Of a stretch of DNA of 50,357 nt, positions 12,223 to 20,838 are shown one piece after another. Both the position numbers and the translations under genes were made by a program. Under the pieces are notes generated by a model, which did not search any database, was not told the DNA's origin, and was given only the letters and a program-made list of their open reading frames with translations. The first letter of the stretch is position 1; each line of letters starts with the position of its first letter. The stretch is taken from the NCBI GenBank assembly GCA_021825655.1, contig JAKAGU010000001.1:1-50357 (forward strand), given 5' to 3'. Origin of the DNA: a bacterium. GTDB lineage: Bacteria; Patescibacteriota; Doudnabacteria; UBA920.

Positions 12223-12241
12223 TAAATACGTATTTAAATAC
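12223..12241. promoter_or_regulatory. Overlapping palindromic operator candidate upstream of AbrB-like gene
   Basis: TAAATACGTATTTA (12223-12236) and GTATTTAAATAC (12230-12241) are perfect overlapping palindromes starting 4 bp upstream of the ATG. Confidence 0.55.
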
Positions 12242-12296
12242 TAACTACATATTAATCCTGTTGTAGGCCTTTTGCAAAAACTGGCTCAAAATAGCC

Positions 12297-12320
12297 AAAA
12301 CCCCGCTTTCGCGGGGTTTT
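12297..12320. terminator. Bidirectional-looking Rho-independent terminator
   Basis: AAAACCCCGC-TTTC-GCGGGGTTTT. Confidence 0.85.
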
Positions 12321-12347
12321 GTGTACTAAGGTAGACCATTCAGCTAC

Positions 12348-12698
12348 TTACTCAAACAGCTTGCGTTTACGTTGACCACCTTCGAATGGAGTCTGCGACT
12401 CTTCAGGTTCGGGTGTTGGCTTAGACTTAGGCTCGACCACAGCCCGTGGCGCCACCGGATTGCTCCCTGTTGAATTTTTTCTCGTATTTGATTCGATCTT
12501 TTTTAATAAACCTATTGCTTCATTTATTTTCCAATACCATAAAACTATTTCACGAAAAACTAAAAAAACAACAACAATTATACACAGTATAAAAATTAAA
12601 GTAACAACTGACAAAGCGGCGGTGGATGATTGGTTTTGTACTGGATAAGAACCCCCTTCGTTAAAGGCTTGGGCAGTCAATATATTTAGATGGATCAT
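12348..12698 (-). CDS. Small membrane protein, unknown function
   Basis: 116 aa with TM segment VVTLIFILCIIVVVFLVFREIVLWYW and Pro-rich C-terminus. Confidence 0.6.
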   Translation of the reverse strand: MIHLNILTAQAFNEGGSYPVQNQSSTAALSVVTLIFILCIIVVVFLVFREIVLWYWKINEAIGLLKKIESNTRKNSTGSNPVAPRAVVEPKSKPTPEPEESQTPFEGGQRKRKLFE

Positions 12699-12714
12699 GA
12701 AATTTTTTATTTAA

Positions 12715-13284
12715 TTAATTTAAAATTTCGTTCACTAGATCCATAACCCCAATCCGCTTTTCCGCGGAATACGGCAGCACCTGGTAGTCGCCCACCGCAT
12801 CCTGGATGGCTTTCAGTTTTTTGTGGTATTCGGATTTTTTTAGCTTGTCCACTTTGTTGGCCAATATAACTACATTTTTGTCCGCCTGTTCCAAGCTATG
12901 GAGCATTTGCAGGTCTGTATCCGTAACCCCCACCACGGCATCTACAATCATAACCACTTTTTTCTGGCTGTAAGGCGAGCCCAGGAGGTACCAATAAATG
13001 CGCTGCTGGAGCAGGTTCTGCACGTCTTTGGACGCGCGGGCAAAACCATAACCCGGCAAGTCCACCAAGTAGACTTTGTTGTTTATAAGAAAAATGTTTA
13101 TTTCCTGGGTGTGCCCGGGAAAGGCGCTGGTTTTGGCCAAACCTTTTTTGCCTGTCAGAGAATTGATGACGCTGGACTTGCCCACATTGGACCGCCCAAT
13201 AAAAGCCACCTGGGGCATGCCATCATCCAAAAGCTCGTCTTCTCCTACTATCCCTTTTACAAATTTTGCCGATGTTATATTCAT
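12715..13284 (-). CDS. engB: Ribosome biogenesis GTP-binding protein YsxC/EngB
   Basis: AFIGRSNVGKSSVINSLTGKKGLAKTSAFPGHTQEINIF...VDLPGYGFARASKDV...ANKVDKLKKSE. Confidence 0.97.
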   Translation of the reverse strand: MNITSAKFVKGIVGEDELLDDGMPQVAFIGRSNVGKSSVINSLTGKKGLAKTSAFPGHTQEINIFLINNKVYLVDLPGYGFARASKDVQNLLQQRIYWYLLGSPYSQKKVVMIVDAVVGVTDTDLQMLHSLEQADKNVVILANKVDKLKKSEYHKKLKAIQDAVGDYQVLPYSAEKRIGVMDLVNEILN

Positions 13285-13324
13285 AGGATTTCCCGTGTAT
13301 ACATATTAGACTTATGCCTCTGCT

Positions 13325-13355
13325 TTGGCAAAAGCAGTCTTTAAAATGCTATAAT
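13325..13355 (+). promoter_or_regulatory. Promoter for leaderless ABC transporter gene
   Basis: TTGGCA (13325-13330), 19-nt spacer, TATAAT (13350-13355); ATG at 13362, exactly 6 nt after the -10. Confidence 0.65.
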
Positions 13356-13361
13356 TCCCCT

Positions 13362-14303
13362 ATGCCTAAAGTGATTGAAGTCAAAAATCTGGTAAAGACC
13401 TATAAGAAAGGCCGGAAAGGCGGAGAAACCTTCCGGGCCGTGGACAACGTGTCTTTTAGCGTGGAAAAAGGCGAAATTTTCGGGCTCCTGGGCCCGAACG
13501 GCGCGGGCAAGACCACGACTTTGGAAATTATAGAAGGCTTAAAAAAACAGGACAGCGGCAAAGTTACAATTTTGGGCCTCGACAACCTGCAGCACACCAC
13601 GGAAATTAAAAAGCGCATTGGCGTGCAACTCCAGGAGTCCGGCTACTTGCCCAACCTTACCTTAGGCGAGCTCCTCAGCCTGTTTGCCTCCTTTTACCGC
13701 CACGAAACCACGGACATTAAGTGGCTGCTTAAGCTCGTAGATTTGGAAAGCAAGGAGCACGCCTATGTCAAAGACCTTTCGGGCGGTCAGCGCCAGCGCT
13801 TTACCATTGCCACCACCATGGTCAACAGCCCGGAAATTGTGTTTTTGGATGAACCCACCACAGGCCTGGACCCTTCGGCGAGACGCTCCTTGTGGCAGCT
13901 GGTTAAAAACATCAACGGCCAGGGCATTACGGTAATTCTCACCACCCACTACATGGAAGAGGCGGAGTTTTTGTGCCACCGCGTGGGCATTATGGACCAG
14001 GGCAAAATTTTGGAAATTGACGAGCCGGCCAAGCTCATTGACAACCTCTCCCAAACTTCGCAGATTTCTTTTCTGACCGATGCCGCGGTGGACGAGGCCG
14101 TGTTTTACCAGGCGCCCGGCGTAACCAAGGTTTATAACCACGCGCCCAAGACCATTTTGGAAATTGACTCGCTCAACCACATTGGCGAAATTGTGGAAAT
14201 CCTCCGCAGCCACCGCATAAAATTTTCCGGCTTTATGGTAAAAACCGCTTCCTTGGAAGACGTATATTTGGATTTGACGGGAAAGGAGTTCGATAATGAC
14301 TAG
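13362..14303 (+). CDS. ABC transporter ATP-binding protein
   Basis: Start adjusted to MPKVIEVKNLVKTYKKG. Walker A GPNGAGKTT, LSGGQRQR signature, Walker B VFLDEPTTGLDPSARR. Confidence 0.97.
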   Translation: MPKVIEVKNLVKTYKKGRKGGETFRAVDNVSFSVEKGEIFGLLGPNGAGKTTTLEIIEGLKKQDSGKVTILGLDNLQHTTEIKKRIGVQLQESGYLPNLTLGELLSLFASFYRHETTDIKWLLKLVDLESKEHAYVKDLSGGQRQRFTIATTMVNSPEIVFLDEPTTGLDPSARRSLWQLVKNINGQGITVILTTHYMEEAEFLCHRVGIMDQGKILEIDEPAKLIDNLSQTSQISFLTDAAVDEAVFYQAPGVTKVYNHAPKTILEIDSLNHIGEIVEILRSHRIKFSGFMVKTASLEDVYLDLTGKEFDND

Positions 14304-15039
14304 TTTCAAGCAGCTGTTTTTGGCCAACCTCAAAATTTTCTACCGCGAAAAGTCGGGTTTCTTTTGGACTTTGGCCATGCCCGCGTTCATTTACATTGCC
14401 CTGTCCGTGCTGCCCATTAGCGGGGCTTTCGGCAGGGGCTCCAATTACGCGAACTTTGTGCTGCCCGGCATTATTGCCATGGTCATTATGCAGGGCGGGA
14501 TTTACGGCCTGGCCTACTGGATGACGGACCTAAAGGCCCGCGGGGTGATTAAGCGGCTGAACGCCACGCCCATAGACCCCAAAGAACTGGTGCTCTCCCT
14601 GGTGGCTTCGCGCGTCTTGGTAATTTTCGGACAGGTAATCATTCTCACGCTTTTGGGCGTGGTGTTTTTCCACGCCCAGTTTGCGGGCAACATTTTGTCC
14701 GTAGCCGTCCTGGCCACGCTGGGCGGCGGAATTTTCCTGACTTTGGGCCTGCTTATTTCCACCTTTGCCACTTCCTACGATTCGGCTGCGCCCATTACTT
14801 CGGCAATTGGCCTGCCCATGACTTTTCTGGGCGACATTTTCTACCCGGTTTCCGTGCTGCCGCACGGGCTCCAGGTGTTTGCCAAATGCCTGCCCATTAC
14901 CTATTTGGCGGACGGCATGCGCCTGGCCTACTCCCAGCCTTTTGCCTGGACCACGTTTTGGCCGGATGCTGCCATTTTGCTGGCTTGGCTGCTGGGCATT
15001 TTGCTGCTTGCCTCCCGGGTATTTAAACTCAAAGAATAA
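14296..15039 (+). CDS. ABC-2 type transporter permease
   Basis: 247 aa multi-TM protein overlapping the ATPase gene by 8 nt; LPGIIAMVIMQGG and FYPVSVLPHGLQVFAKCLPITYLADGMR typical of ABC-2 permeases. Confidence 0.92.
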   Translation: MTSFKQLFLANLKIFYREKSGFFWTLAMPAFIYIALSVLPISGAFGRGSNYANFVLPGIIAMVIMQGGIYGLAYWMTDLKARGVIKRLNATPIDPKELVLSLVASRVLVIFGQVIILTLLGVVFFHAQFAGNILSVAVLATLGGGIFLTLGLLISTFATSYDSAAPITSAIGLPMTFLGDIFYPVSVLPHGLQVFAKCLPITYLADGMRLAYSQPFAWTTFWPDAAILLAWLLGILLLASRVFKLKE

Positions 15040-15043
15040 CAAA

Positions 15044-15072
15044 ACCGCTCCCTCCAGGGGAGCGGTTTTTTA
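15044..15072 (+). terminator. Rho-independent terminator
   Basis: AACCGCTCCC-TCCAG-GGGAGCGGTTTTTT after the permease. Confidence 0.85.
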
Positions 15073-15369
15073 TTTGAGCAGCTTTTGCATTTGGGCCCGG
15101 GTTTTGGGCACCACTTTCACGCCCCAGGAAAGGCCTAAAGCCTCTGCCATGACCACGCCCACCCGCACGCCCGTATAACTCCCCGGGCCTTTGTTTACAA
15201 AAATCTTTTGCAAAGCCGGCCGGCGGCCGTGCAAAAATTCTTCCAGCTTGGCCAAAGTTTCATGCGACTTTTGCGCCTCCAGCTTGTAAACTTTTTTTTC
15301 CAGTTTTGCGCCTTCGCCGAGCGCAAAGGTGATTTGGTCAAAATCCGCAGTATCAATGTATAAGTTCAT
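15070..15369 (-). CDS. tsaB: TsaB-like tRNA threonylcarbamoyladenosine biosynthesis protein, very short form
   Basis: 99 aa; MNLYIDTAD...KIFVNKGPGSYTGVRVGVVMAEALGLSWGVKVV (GPGSYTGVR motif of TsaB). Confidence 0.85.
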   Translation of the reverse strand: MNLYIDTADFDQITFALGEGAKLEKKVYKLEAQKSHETLAKLEEFLHGRRPALQKIFVNKGPGSYTGVRVGVVMAEALGLSWGVKVVPKTRAQMQKLLK

Positions 15370-15374
15370 AGTGC

Positions 15375-16679
15375 CTAGTGCTTAGTGCTTAATAAATCCC
15401 GTACCACCTGCCGGTCGTCCCAGGCAATGCGTTGGTTGCCCGGCAGCACCAAGAACTGTTCGCTGCCCTTGCCCGTAATAACCACAATGTCCCCGGCCCG
15501 GGCCTGACCCAGCGCCTGCTTAATGGCCGCGCGCCGATCCAGGATAATTTCAAAGTCCTTTTGCGGCGCTGCCTGCCTAATGCCGGTTACCACATCGGCC
15601 GCGATTTTTTGCGGGTCGGAGTCGTACACGTCATCATTGGTAACAAAAATTTTGTCCGCGTATTGGGCGGAGATTTTTCCAAACTCAAATCGTTTGCCTA
15701 CGTCCCGATGTCCGCCCGTGGACCCGAACACGTGCAGAATTTTCCCGTGGGGCAAAGCGGCCAGGGCCTGGAGCGCTGTGGCCATGCCCGCAGGCTCCGG
15801 CGCGTAGTCCACAAACACGCGGAAGGCTTGCCCGGCTTTTATTTCTTCCAAGCGCCCGGCCGAGCCGGTAAAGTCCTCTAGGGCCCGGGCAGCGGCAGCC
15901 AGGCTAATGCCCAACGCTTCGGCCGCGGCAGCGGCCAGGCTGGCATTGTAAGCGTTAAACTCCCCGGCTACAGGCAAACTAAAAGCCGTGTGCTCCAAAG
16001 CGAAGGCCAGTTTTTCCCCGGCCTGGATATCGGTCAGCAGCAAAACTTTTTCCAGCTGGTAAAACTTCTTGGCCTGATCCCGGGTAATGCCCAGCTTGTG
16101 CGCAGCCGGAAACTGTAAAAAATACTCGGCCTGCGCATCGTCCAAATTCGCCACAATCGCCGAATTCTTGCCGACCAGCTTGGCAAAAAGCTTGCCTTTG
16201 GCCTGTTTGTACTTTTCAAAACTGCCGTGCGCTTCCACATGCGCGGGGTGAAGGTTGGTAAACAGAGCCAGGCTGAAAGGAATGCCCAGGTGCCGGTTCT
16301 GGGCCAGGCCTTCGGACGTGCATTCCACAATGGCAAACTTACAGCCGTTTTTTTTCATGGCCAAAAGCTGCTTTTGCAAAAGCGGCCCGCCGGGCATGGA
16401 CAGGCCGTGCCGGTTCATGTGTTCCGCCCGGCCGTCATGAAAACTGATGGTGGTAATAAAGCCGCAAGCGCGCTGGCTGCGGTTTAAAATATGCGCCAGC
16501 ATGCGCACCGTGGAAGACTTGCCCGCCGTGCCGGTCACGCCAATGACGGTCATACCCTGCCCCGGCCGGCCGTAATAATAGGAAGCGGCCACGGCCAAAG
16601 CGCCGTGGTAATAGGGCTGTAAAACCTTAAACAGTTTTTTGGGCAGCAAGCTACGGAGCGCCTGTTTGAAAAAGCTCAT
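15375..16679 (-). CDS. MurE-like Mur ligase family protein
   Basis: GVTGTAGKSSTVRMLAHIL ATP-binding motif; VECTSEGLAQNR; LFTNLHPAHVEAHGSFEKYKQAKGKLF; DYAPEPAGM; FGSTGGHRDVGKR. Preceded by TATAAT-N6-ATG. Confidence 0.9.
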   Translation of the reverse strand: MSFFKQALRSLLPKKLFKVLQPYYHGALAVAASYYYGRPGQGMTVIGVTGTAGKSSTVRMLAHILNRSQRACGFITTISFHDGRAEHMNRHGLSMPGGPLLQKQLLAMKKNGCKFAIVECTSEGLAQNRHLGIPFSLALFTNLHPAHVEAHGSFEKYKQAKGKLFAKLVGKNSAIVANLDDAQAEYFLQFPAAHKLGITRDQAKKFYQLEKVLLLTDIQAGEKLAFALEHTAFSLPVAGEFNAYNASLAAAAAEALGISLAAAARALEDFTGSAGRLEEIKAGQAFRVFVDYAPEPAGMATALQALAALPHGKILHVFGSTGGHRDVGKRFEFGKISAQYADKIFVTNDDVYDSDPQKIAADVVTGIRQAAPQKDFEIILDRRAAIKQALGQARAGDIVVITGKGSEQFLVLPGNQRIAWDDRQVVRDLLSTKH

Positions 16680-16697
16680 GCAGGCATTATAGCGAAA

Positions 16698-16726
16698 TTG
16701 GCTTAAAAGAAAAAATATCGTATAAT
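16698..16726 (+). promoter_or_regulatory. Promoter, back-to-back with the murE-like promoter
   Basis: TTGGCT-N17-TATAAT (TATAAT at 16721-16726). Confidence 0.6.
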
Positions 16727-16757
16727 AAAGGCGAAGAAAACCTTTTTAAGAAACAAA

Positions 16758-17093
16758 GTGAACAATTTTCCCTTAAACCTCCTGACCCTGCCCGTGTGGT
16801 GGTATACCACGGGCTTGAAATTGGTCTGGCGCTGGTACCGGCGGCGGACCAATTTTTTCCTGCAATCCACGGGCCTGGTGCTGTTTGCCCGCCACATGAA
16901 CGAACCGCTGTACCAGGACTACAGCAAGAGCGGCGTATTCATCAGCTTCTTTTTAAGGATCCTGGTGCTCTTGTATAAAGCCCTGGCCTCGGGCCTGAGC
17001 CTCGTGGTTTACGGCCTGGTGCCCGTGCTTTACGTCTGCCTCCTGCCCGGCGTGCTGGTTATGATTATTTTTCAACTTCTAAACCATGCTTGA
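16758..17093 (+). CDS. Small membrane protein (GTG start)
   Basis: 111 aa with hydrophobic segments GVFISFFLRILVLLYKALASGLSLVVYGLVPVLYVCLLPGVLVMIIFQLL; overlaps the next ORF by 8 nt. Confidence 0.65.
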   Translation: MNNFPLNLLTLPVWWYTTGLKLVWRWYRRRTNFFLQSTGLVLFARHMNEPLYQDYSKSGVFISFFLRILVLLYKALASGLSLVVYGLVPVLYVCLLPGVLVMIIFQLLNHA

Positions 17094-19764
17094 ACTGGAT
17101 TTGCAAAAAAATTCCGGGCCCGGCTGGCCGCTGGCCGCGCGCGCGGGCAAAGTCACCCTAACTTTTGGCGGCAGCCTGAAAGCCGAACGCATTGGCAAGG
17201 AACGCCTGGGTTTTTTGCTGGAACGGGTGGTGGATGTTGTACTCTGGTCTTTGCTGTTTTTGGGCCTCTTGGCCCTGGCGGCCTCGGCTTATTCGGGCTT
17301 CCAAGCCTGGGGCGGCCGCTACTTGTGGGAAGGCCGCTTTCTGTGGGAAGGTTCGGCTTACAGCTTTGTTTTCTGGCTGTCGGCTTTAACCGACCTGTAC
17401 CTCTGGGCCCGGCGGGCGCAAAAAAATCTGGACAACCAGGATACGGACCTAATGGCCCTGGAAGAACGCACCTGGCAGCCGGTGAGCGAAGAAACCGTGG
17501 ACGTTTACGAGCTGTTTAACCGCGAAGCCAAGCTGGCCTGGAACGGCGCGCTGAAGTTTGCCCAAAAACGGCAAGCCGCGGCGGCGCGGCTGGCTTTGGA
17601 GCCGGACAGCGCTGTCCCTGCTAAAATTACGGCCGCCGACCTCCTGCTCTCGCTCCTGGAAAACCGCAGCGTGGCTTCCCTGTTTTTCCGGATCGGGGTG
17701 AACGTGCACGACATTGCGGAAGTCATAAAAAACTACGCGCTCTTGGCCGGCGAAAAAGCCGAAGGCCTGGAACACTTTGACCAAATCCCCTTTGCCGCCC
17801 TGCAGGAAGCCACCAAGCTGCACAACAAAACCATTGACCCGCTCATGCTGCTCTGCAGCCTGCCCGCCTGTCTGGGCGACGAGCATATTATCCAGGCGGT
17901 GTTTTTAAACATCAACCTCAGCCAGGAAAAGCTGGAAAATATCGCTTCCTGGATTTTCCACTTAAGGCTGCTGAGCGAAGACTTGCGGCTGTTTAAAAAA
18001 CTTTCCAAATTCAAGCCGGACAGCGACATTAACACGGGACTGACTTCCGTGCCCACGATTTACCTGGACCGCTACGGCCAGGACCTTACCCGGCAGGCCA
18101 AGTACGGCCGCCTGCCCGTGGCTTTGGGCCGGGGCACGGATTTGAAGGAAATTTTCAAACTGGCCACCGCGGGCACGGGCAACATTGTGGTAAAAGGCGA
18201 AGTCGGCAGCGGCCGCACCACCCTGGTTAACGAGTTGGCTTACAAAATGGCCAGCGAGCAGGTACCCAGCCTCTACCAGGACAAGCGTTTGGTGCGTTTG
18301 GATATTGCGGGTATTTTGGGCAGCGGCCAGAAAACCGAAAGCCTGTTCGTCCAGACCCTGAAAGAAGCCGTGTTCTCCGGCAACATTATTCTGGTGATTG
18401 AAGATATCCAGGAGCTGGCCCAAACCATGTCCGGCTCGGGCTTAAGCCTGCTGGACATTCTTATAAATTTTTTGCAGAGCCACCGCCTCACGGTTATTGC
18501 CACCACCTCCGTGGAGGGCTACACCGATTACCTGCGCGACGCGGCTAATTTCGAACAGGTCTTTAACCCCTACGAGCTGCGCCATTTGTCGCACAACGAA
18601 ATCCTGCTGGCCTGTTGCATCCGCGCCAGCCTCTTGGAAACCCACAATGACTGCCTCTTTAAATACCAGGCCATTGAACAGGCCGTAGATTTGACCGATG
18701 TGTACATCCACGGGCAGAACCAGCCGCAGAAAGCCATTGCCGTGCTGGTGGAAGCCGCTTCCCGGGCCAAGCACCAGAGTAAAAAAATCGTCAGCGAAAA
18801 TTTGATCCAGCAAATCATCAGCGAAAAAACCCACATCCCCGCGGACACCTTAAAAGAAGATGAAACCGAAAAACTGCTGCACCTAGAAGAGCTTATCGGC
18901 CAGCGCGTGATCGGCCAGCGCTCCGCGGTCACGGCCGTGGCCGAGGGCCTGCGCCGCGCGCGCAGCGGCCTGGCTTCCGGCAGCCGACCGTTGGCTTCTT
19001 TCCTGTTTTTAGGGCCCACAGGCGTGGGCAAAACGGAAATCGCCCGCACTCTGGCGGATATTTATTTCGGCGAAAGCAAATTCCTCCTGCGGCTGGATAT
19101 GTCGGAATTCCGGGGCCCGGACGGCATGGAAAAACTTTTGGGCCGGGCCGACAGCGCGCTGGATACGCCCATTGTCAAACACATCAAGAACTACCCCTTC
19201 TGCCTCCTGCTTTTGGATGAATTTGAAAAGGCCAGCCCGGAAATTACCAACCTCTTCCTGCAGATCTTGGAAGACGGCCGCCTGACTTCAGGCCGGGGCG
19301 AGGTCTTGGACCTCACCCACACGCTGATCATTGCCACTTCCAATGCGGGCAGCGCGGAAATTCAGGACGGCATCCGGCAAAACCTAAGCCTCGACCAGAT
19401 AAAGACCCGGCTGTTCAACCAGACCCTGCACCAATTTTTCCCGCCCGAACTTTTAAACCGCTTTGACGCGGTGGTGGTGTTCTCGCCCTTAAGCCAGGAC
19501 GAGGTGGAGCAGGTCAGCCTGCTGCAGCTGCAGGCCCTGCAGCACGACCTGCTGCAAAAAGGCGTTAAGGCGACTTTCACCCTGAATGTGGCGCGGGATG
19601 TGGCCAAGAACGCTTTCGATCCGTCGCTGGGCGCCCGGCCCATCCGCCGCTACATCCAGGACCATCTGGAAAGCTTTGTGGCCAAGCTGCTGCTGCAGAA
19701 AAAACTCAAGCGCGGCTCCATTGTGACCATTGATTTTGTGGACAACGAATACCGGCTGGTCTAA
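17086..19764 (+). CDS. Membrane-anchored Clp-family AAA+ ATPase (ClpC/ClpB-like)
   Basis: 892 aa: N-terminal TM pair, Clp-N-like region, D1 GEVGSGRTTLVNELA, D2 FLFLGPTGVGKTEIARTLADIYFGESKFLLRLDMSEF with LLLLDEFEKASPEI and LLNRFD. Confidence 0.92.
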   Translation: MLELDLQKNSGPGWPLAARAGKVTLTFGGSLKAERIGKERLGFLLERVVDVVLWSLLFLGLLALAASAYSGFQAWGGRYLWEGRFLWEGSAYSFVFWLSALTDLYLWARRAQKNLDNQDTDLMALEERTWQPVSEETVDVYELFNREAKLAWNGALKFAQKRQAAAARLALEPDSAVPAKITAADLLLSLLENRSVASLFFRIGVNVHDIAEVIKNYALLAGEKAEGLEHFDQIPFAALQEATKLHNKTIDPLMLLCSLPACLGDEHIIQAVFLNINLSQEKLENIASWIFHLRLLSEDLRLFKKLSKFKPDSDINTGLTSVPTIYLDRYGQDLTRQAKYGRLPVALGRGTDLKEIFKLATAGTGNIVVKGEVGSGRTTLVNELAYKMASEQVPSLYQDKRLVRLDIAGILGSGQKTESLFVQTLKEAVFSGNIILVIEDIQELAQTMSGSGLSLLDILINFLQSHRLTVIATTSVEGYTDYLRDAANFEQVFNPYELRHLSHNEILLACCIRASLLETHNDCLFKYQAIEQAVDLTDVYIHGQNQPQKAIAVLVEAASRAKHQSKKIVSENLIQQIISEKTHIPADTLKEDETEKLLHLEELIGQRVIGQRSAVTAVAEGLRRARSGLASGSRPLASFLFLGPTGVGKTEIARTLADIYFGESKFLLRLDMSEFRGPDGMEKLLGRADSALDTPIVKHIKNYPFCLLLLDEFEKASPEITNLFLQILEDGRLTSGRGEVLDLTHTLIIATSNAGSAEIQDGIRQNLSLDQIKTRLFNQTLHQFFPPELLNRFDAVVVFSPLSQDEVEQVSLLQLQALQHDLLQKGVKATFTLNVARDVAKNAFDPSLGARPIRRYIQDHLESFVAKLLLQKKLKRGSIVTIDFVDNEYRLV

Positions 19765-19774
19765 ATAAAAACCT

Positions 19775-19804
19775 AAAACCCCGCCTTAAGGCGGGGTTTT
19801 AAAA
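19775..19804 (+). terminator. Rho-independent terminator
   Basis: AAAACCCCGCC-TTAA-GGCGGGGTTTT. Confidence 0.85.
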
Positions 19805-19812
19805 TGAACAAT

Positions 19813-20838
19813 TTATCTGCCCAAAAAACCGGCAGCCCGCCGCGCCAGCTTATAGAGCTGGTAGCCGGATTTTAATACGGGCAAGTCATAAGCGCCGGCA
19901 TATTCCCGCGTTTGCCCGCCAAAGCCGGACTTAAAACGCGCAAAGCCCGCGGCCTTGCCGGCCGCGGTTTCCAGGCCCCAAAAATCATACGTTTCCAGGC
20001 CCTTGGCTTTGGCATCCATTACTGCCTGCCAGTGCAGGGCATACGGCGCCATCACCTGTTTGTCTTCCTCAGCCGAGCCGCCAAACAAATAAGTGCGGGT
20101 GGGGCCGAAGTCCAGCATAATAGCCGAAGCCAAAAGCCGGCTATGGTACAAAGCTTTGTAGATACTCAAACTGACGCTGTGGGTCGGCGGATTTTTCCGG
20201 GCAAAAAAATCCACCATGTTTTCATAATATTTTTGGCCGTGGCCTTTATAGCCTTGCCTCTTGGCGGTTTCCACAATCAGCCCCACCGCTTCCTTATAAT
20301 ACAAGCCGTGGCCGGGGGTAATAGCCAAATCTTTCTGCACTTCCACGCCGTGCTTGAAAGCCAGCCGGATATTGTAGCGGGTCTTGGGGTGCATGTGCGC
20401 CAAAAGTTCGGCCTCCGTCTGATTAAGGTCCAAAACCAAGGTCTTGCCGGGCTGGATATTTTTAGTCTTACGCCAGGCCAGAGCCTCAGGCTTCCCGCCC
20501 AAGGCTGTTTTTGGTTCTATGCGGACAAACAGCGCCTCGGGATACTGGTTTTTAATTTCCGCCGCAAAGGCCGGCAAATATTCCGGACCGATTACGGGCC
20601 CGTATGGCGCATACCAATAGTGCCGGCCCAAAGGCAGCGGCATCCGGACCAGCTGGACTGCGCCCGCGGGGTTTTCTTTTTCTGTCTGCAAAAAATATCT
20701 GGCCACCTGCCGCCCCAAAGCCTTCTGCCACTCGCCCCAGTCCCAGCTCTGCAAAAAACTGCCGCTTGCGGCCCCGGCCACCAAGCGGTCGTATGCGGTT
20801 TTTTCAGTTGCGGGAATCAAAACTGGCTGCATGTGCAT
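19813..20838 (-). CDS. FemAB/FmhB-family peptidoglycan bridge aminoacyltransferase-like protein
   Basis: FLQSWDWGEWQKALGRQVARYFL...YWYAPYGPVIGPE...HPKTRYNIRLAFKHGVEV...LFGGSAEEDKQVMAPYALHWQAVMDAKAKGLETYDFWGL. Confidence 0.9.
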   Translation of the reverse strand: MHMQPVLIPATEKTAYDRLVAGAASGSFLQSWDWGEWQKALGRQVARYFLQTEKENPAGAVQLVRMPLPLGRHYWYAPYGPVIGPEYLPAFAAEIKNQYPEALFVRIEPKTALGGKPEALAWRKTKNIQPGKTLVLDLNQTEAELLAHMHPKTRYNIRLAFKHGVEVQKDLAITPGHGLYYKEAVGLIVETAKRQGYKGHGQKYYENMVDFFARKNPPTHSVSLSIYKALYHSRLLASAIMLDFGPTRTYLFGGSAEEDKQVMAPYALHWQAVMDAKAKGLETYDFWGLETAAGKAAGFARFKSGFGGQTREYAGAYDLPVLKSGYQLYKLARRAAGFLGR

